A DNA stretch of 6,860 nt from NCBI GenBank assembly GCA_026706165.1, contig JAPOZF010000036.1, positions 1 to 6,860 on the forward strand, read 5' to 3'. Numbering within the stretch: the stretch's first letter is position 1; every line of letters begins with the position of its first letter. A program made the position numbers and the translations under genes. This stretch comes from Gemmatimonadota bacterium (GTDB lineage Bacteria; Latescibacterota; UBA2968; UBA8231). This document shows, one piece after another, positions 5,996 through 6,860 of this stretch. The notes below the pieces were generated by a model, which was not told where the DNA came from, did no database searches, and was given only the letters and a program-made list of their open reading frames with translations.

Positions 5996-6860
5996 GCCGG
6001 CTTCTGCCCATCCTCGGCGCCGTCCTCCTCCTGCTGATCGGAGCCGATTTCTGGATCGACCAGCGCCGGGAGGAGAAGCGCCTCGAAGCCGGCACCATGC
6101 AGGTGCTTTTCGACCCGGCCGACGAAATCGTTCCGGAGCGGATCCGCCGCGTCGAGGTGCGCGCCCCGGGCGGACGCCATCTCTGGGTGTACGAGAAGCG
6201 GGGCCGGATCTGGCGCTACCCGTCCTACCACGGCGCCTACGTGCAGGAGGACCGCGTCGACTTCCTGCTGCGGAGCCTGCTGGAGACTTGGGGGACCGTC
6301 GTCTCGGGGAACGACCGCGACCACGGGCTGCTGCCGCAGCAGGCGGTCGAAGTGGTTCTGGCCGACGATTCCGGGGTGCTGGCGGACTTGCGGGTGGGCC
6401 GCGGGGCTCCAGGCCGGCGCACGGGGGAAGCCTACGTGCGCCGCAACCGCGACGGCGCCGGGATATGGCACCTGCACGCCAACCCCCGCCACGCCTTGGC
6501 GGGGGGCAACCCCCCTATGCTCGACCCGTTCCTGTTTCCCAAGGTGCTGGAGCGGAACAGTATCGTGCAGATCGATTTCACCAGCGAAGGGCCGGCCCCG
6601 CGGCAGCTGAGACGGGTGCCGCGGCCGCCCCCGGCGGAAGGTCCGTACCTGCCGCGGCCCGGGGAGTACGCCTGGGACTGGGTGGCGACCTTCGGGAGCG
6701 GCAGCGACACCTGCCTCACCGCCAATCTCTTCGCCTACACGGCGTTCCTGAAGGAGCTCCGCTTCGAGAGCCTGCGCGACCCGCGCGCCCGCGGCTACGG
6801 CTTTTCCGACAGCGAGCGCATCGAGCTGACCGACGAGGACGGTACCGTCGACGTCCTGCA
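5992..6860 (+). CDS. DUF4340-type membrane-anchored protein, 3' end outside the window
   Basis: The gene starts at GTG 5992-5994, overlapping the preceding TGA in a GTGA arrangement, with GGAG five bases upstream. It stays open for 289 codons to the window edge. Residues about 4-21 (LLPILGAVLLLLIGADFW) form one N-terminal membrane anchor or uncleaved signal, so the rest is probably extracytoplasmic. The following region fits DUF4340: VRRVEVR-like strand (51-57), GRIWRYPS (71-78), VDFLLRSLLETW (89-100), DHGLLPQQAVEVVLADDSG (110-128), and LRVGRGAPGRRTGEAYVR (133-150). A second copy of the pattern seems to begin near residue 228, with LRDPRARGYGFSDSERIELTDEDG (261-284) echoing 'HGLLPQQAVEVVLADD'. 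DUF4340 genes commonly sit next to gldG-like genes in such operons, which supports the call. The biochemical function is unknown. The missing 3' part could hold the rest of the second unit. Confidence 0.8.
   Translation, partial: MSRLLPILGAVLLLLIGADFWIDQRREEKRLEAGTMQVLFDPADEIVPERIRRVEVRAPGGRHLWVYEKRGRIWRYPSYHGAYVQEDRVDFLLRSLLETWGTVVSGNDRDHGLLPQQAVEVVLADDSGVLADLRVGRGAPGRRTGEAYVRRNRDGAGIWHLHANPRHALAGGNPPMLDPFLFPKVLERNSIVQIDFTSEGPAPRQLRRVPRPPPAEGPYLPRPGEYAWDWVATFGSGSDTCLTANLFAYTAFLKELRFESLRDPRARGYGFSDSERIELTDEDGTVDVL

Overview
The window is very GC-rich DNA (well over half G+C by eye, with strong G/C preference at third codon positions). It carries five protein-coding genes and no RNA gene, mobile element or CRISPR array that I can see. 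A GldG/DUF4340-type ABC exporter cassette and a Rieske protein suggest a high-GC Gram-negative bacterium, for example in Desulfuromonadota, Acidobacteriota or Proteobacteria. The sequence alone does not settle the phylum.

Layout. Bases 1-397 (+) hold the 3' part of a Nudix hydrolase gene. A 126-bp convergent gap (398-523) without a clear terminator follows. Bases 524-1171 (-) encode a two-domain protein: an AhpD/carboxymuconolactone-decarboxylase-like domain followed by a Rieske [2Fe-2S] domain. A well-formed sigma70-type promoter and Shine-Dalgarno sequence place its start at a GTG at 1171, not at the more distal in-frame TTG. A 124-bp divergent gap (1172-1295) holds that promoter and an imperfect inverted repeat. 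From 1296 to the end runs a tightly packed plus-strand operon: ABC ATPase (1296-2039), ABC-2 permease (2026-2817), a 1057-residue GldG-like membrane protein (2822-5995) and a DUF4340-type protein (5992 to beyond the end). Successive junctions are a 14-nt overlap, a 4-nt gap and a 4-nt overlap.

How the genes fit together. The four operon genes form a Gld/Nos-type exporter cassette: a cytoplasmic ATPase, a membrane permease, and two membrane-anchored proteins that are probably extracytoplasmic and of unknown biochemical role. The substrate cannot be read from the sequence. The main oddity is the third gene, which is an internal duplication: two complete GldG units, each TM-ectodomain-TM, joined head to tail. 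The second oddity is the minus-strand protein, whose AhpD-like domain has lost the CxxC active site while the fused Rieske domain keeps all four cluster ligands.
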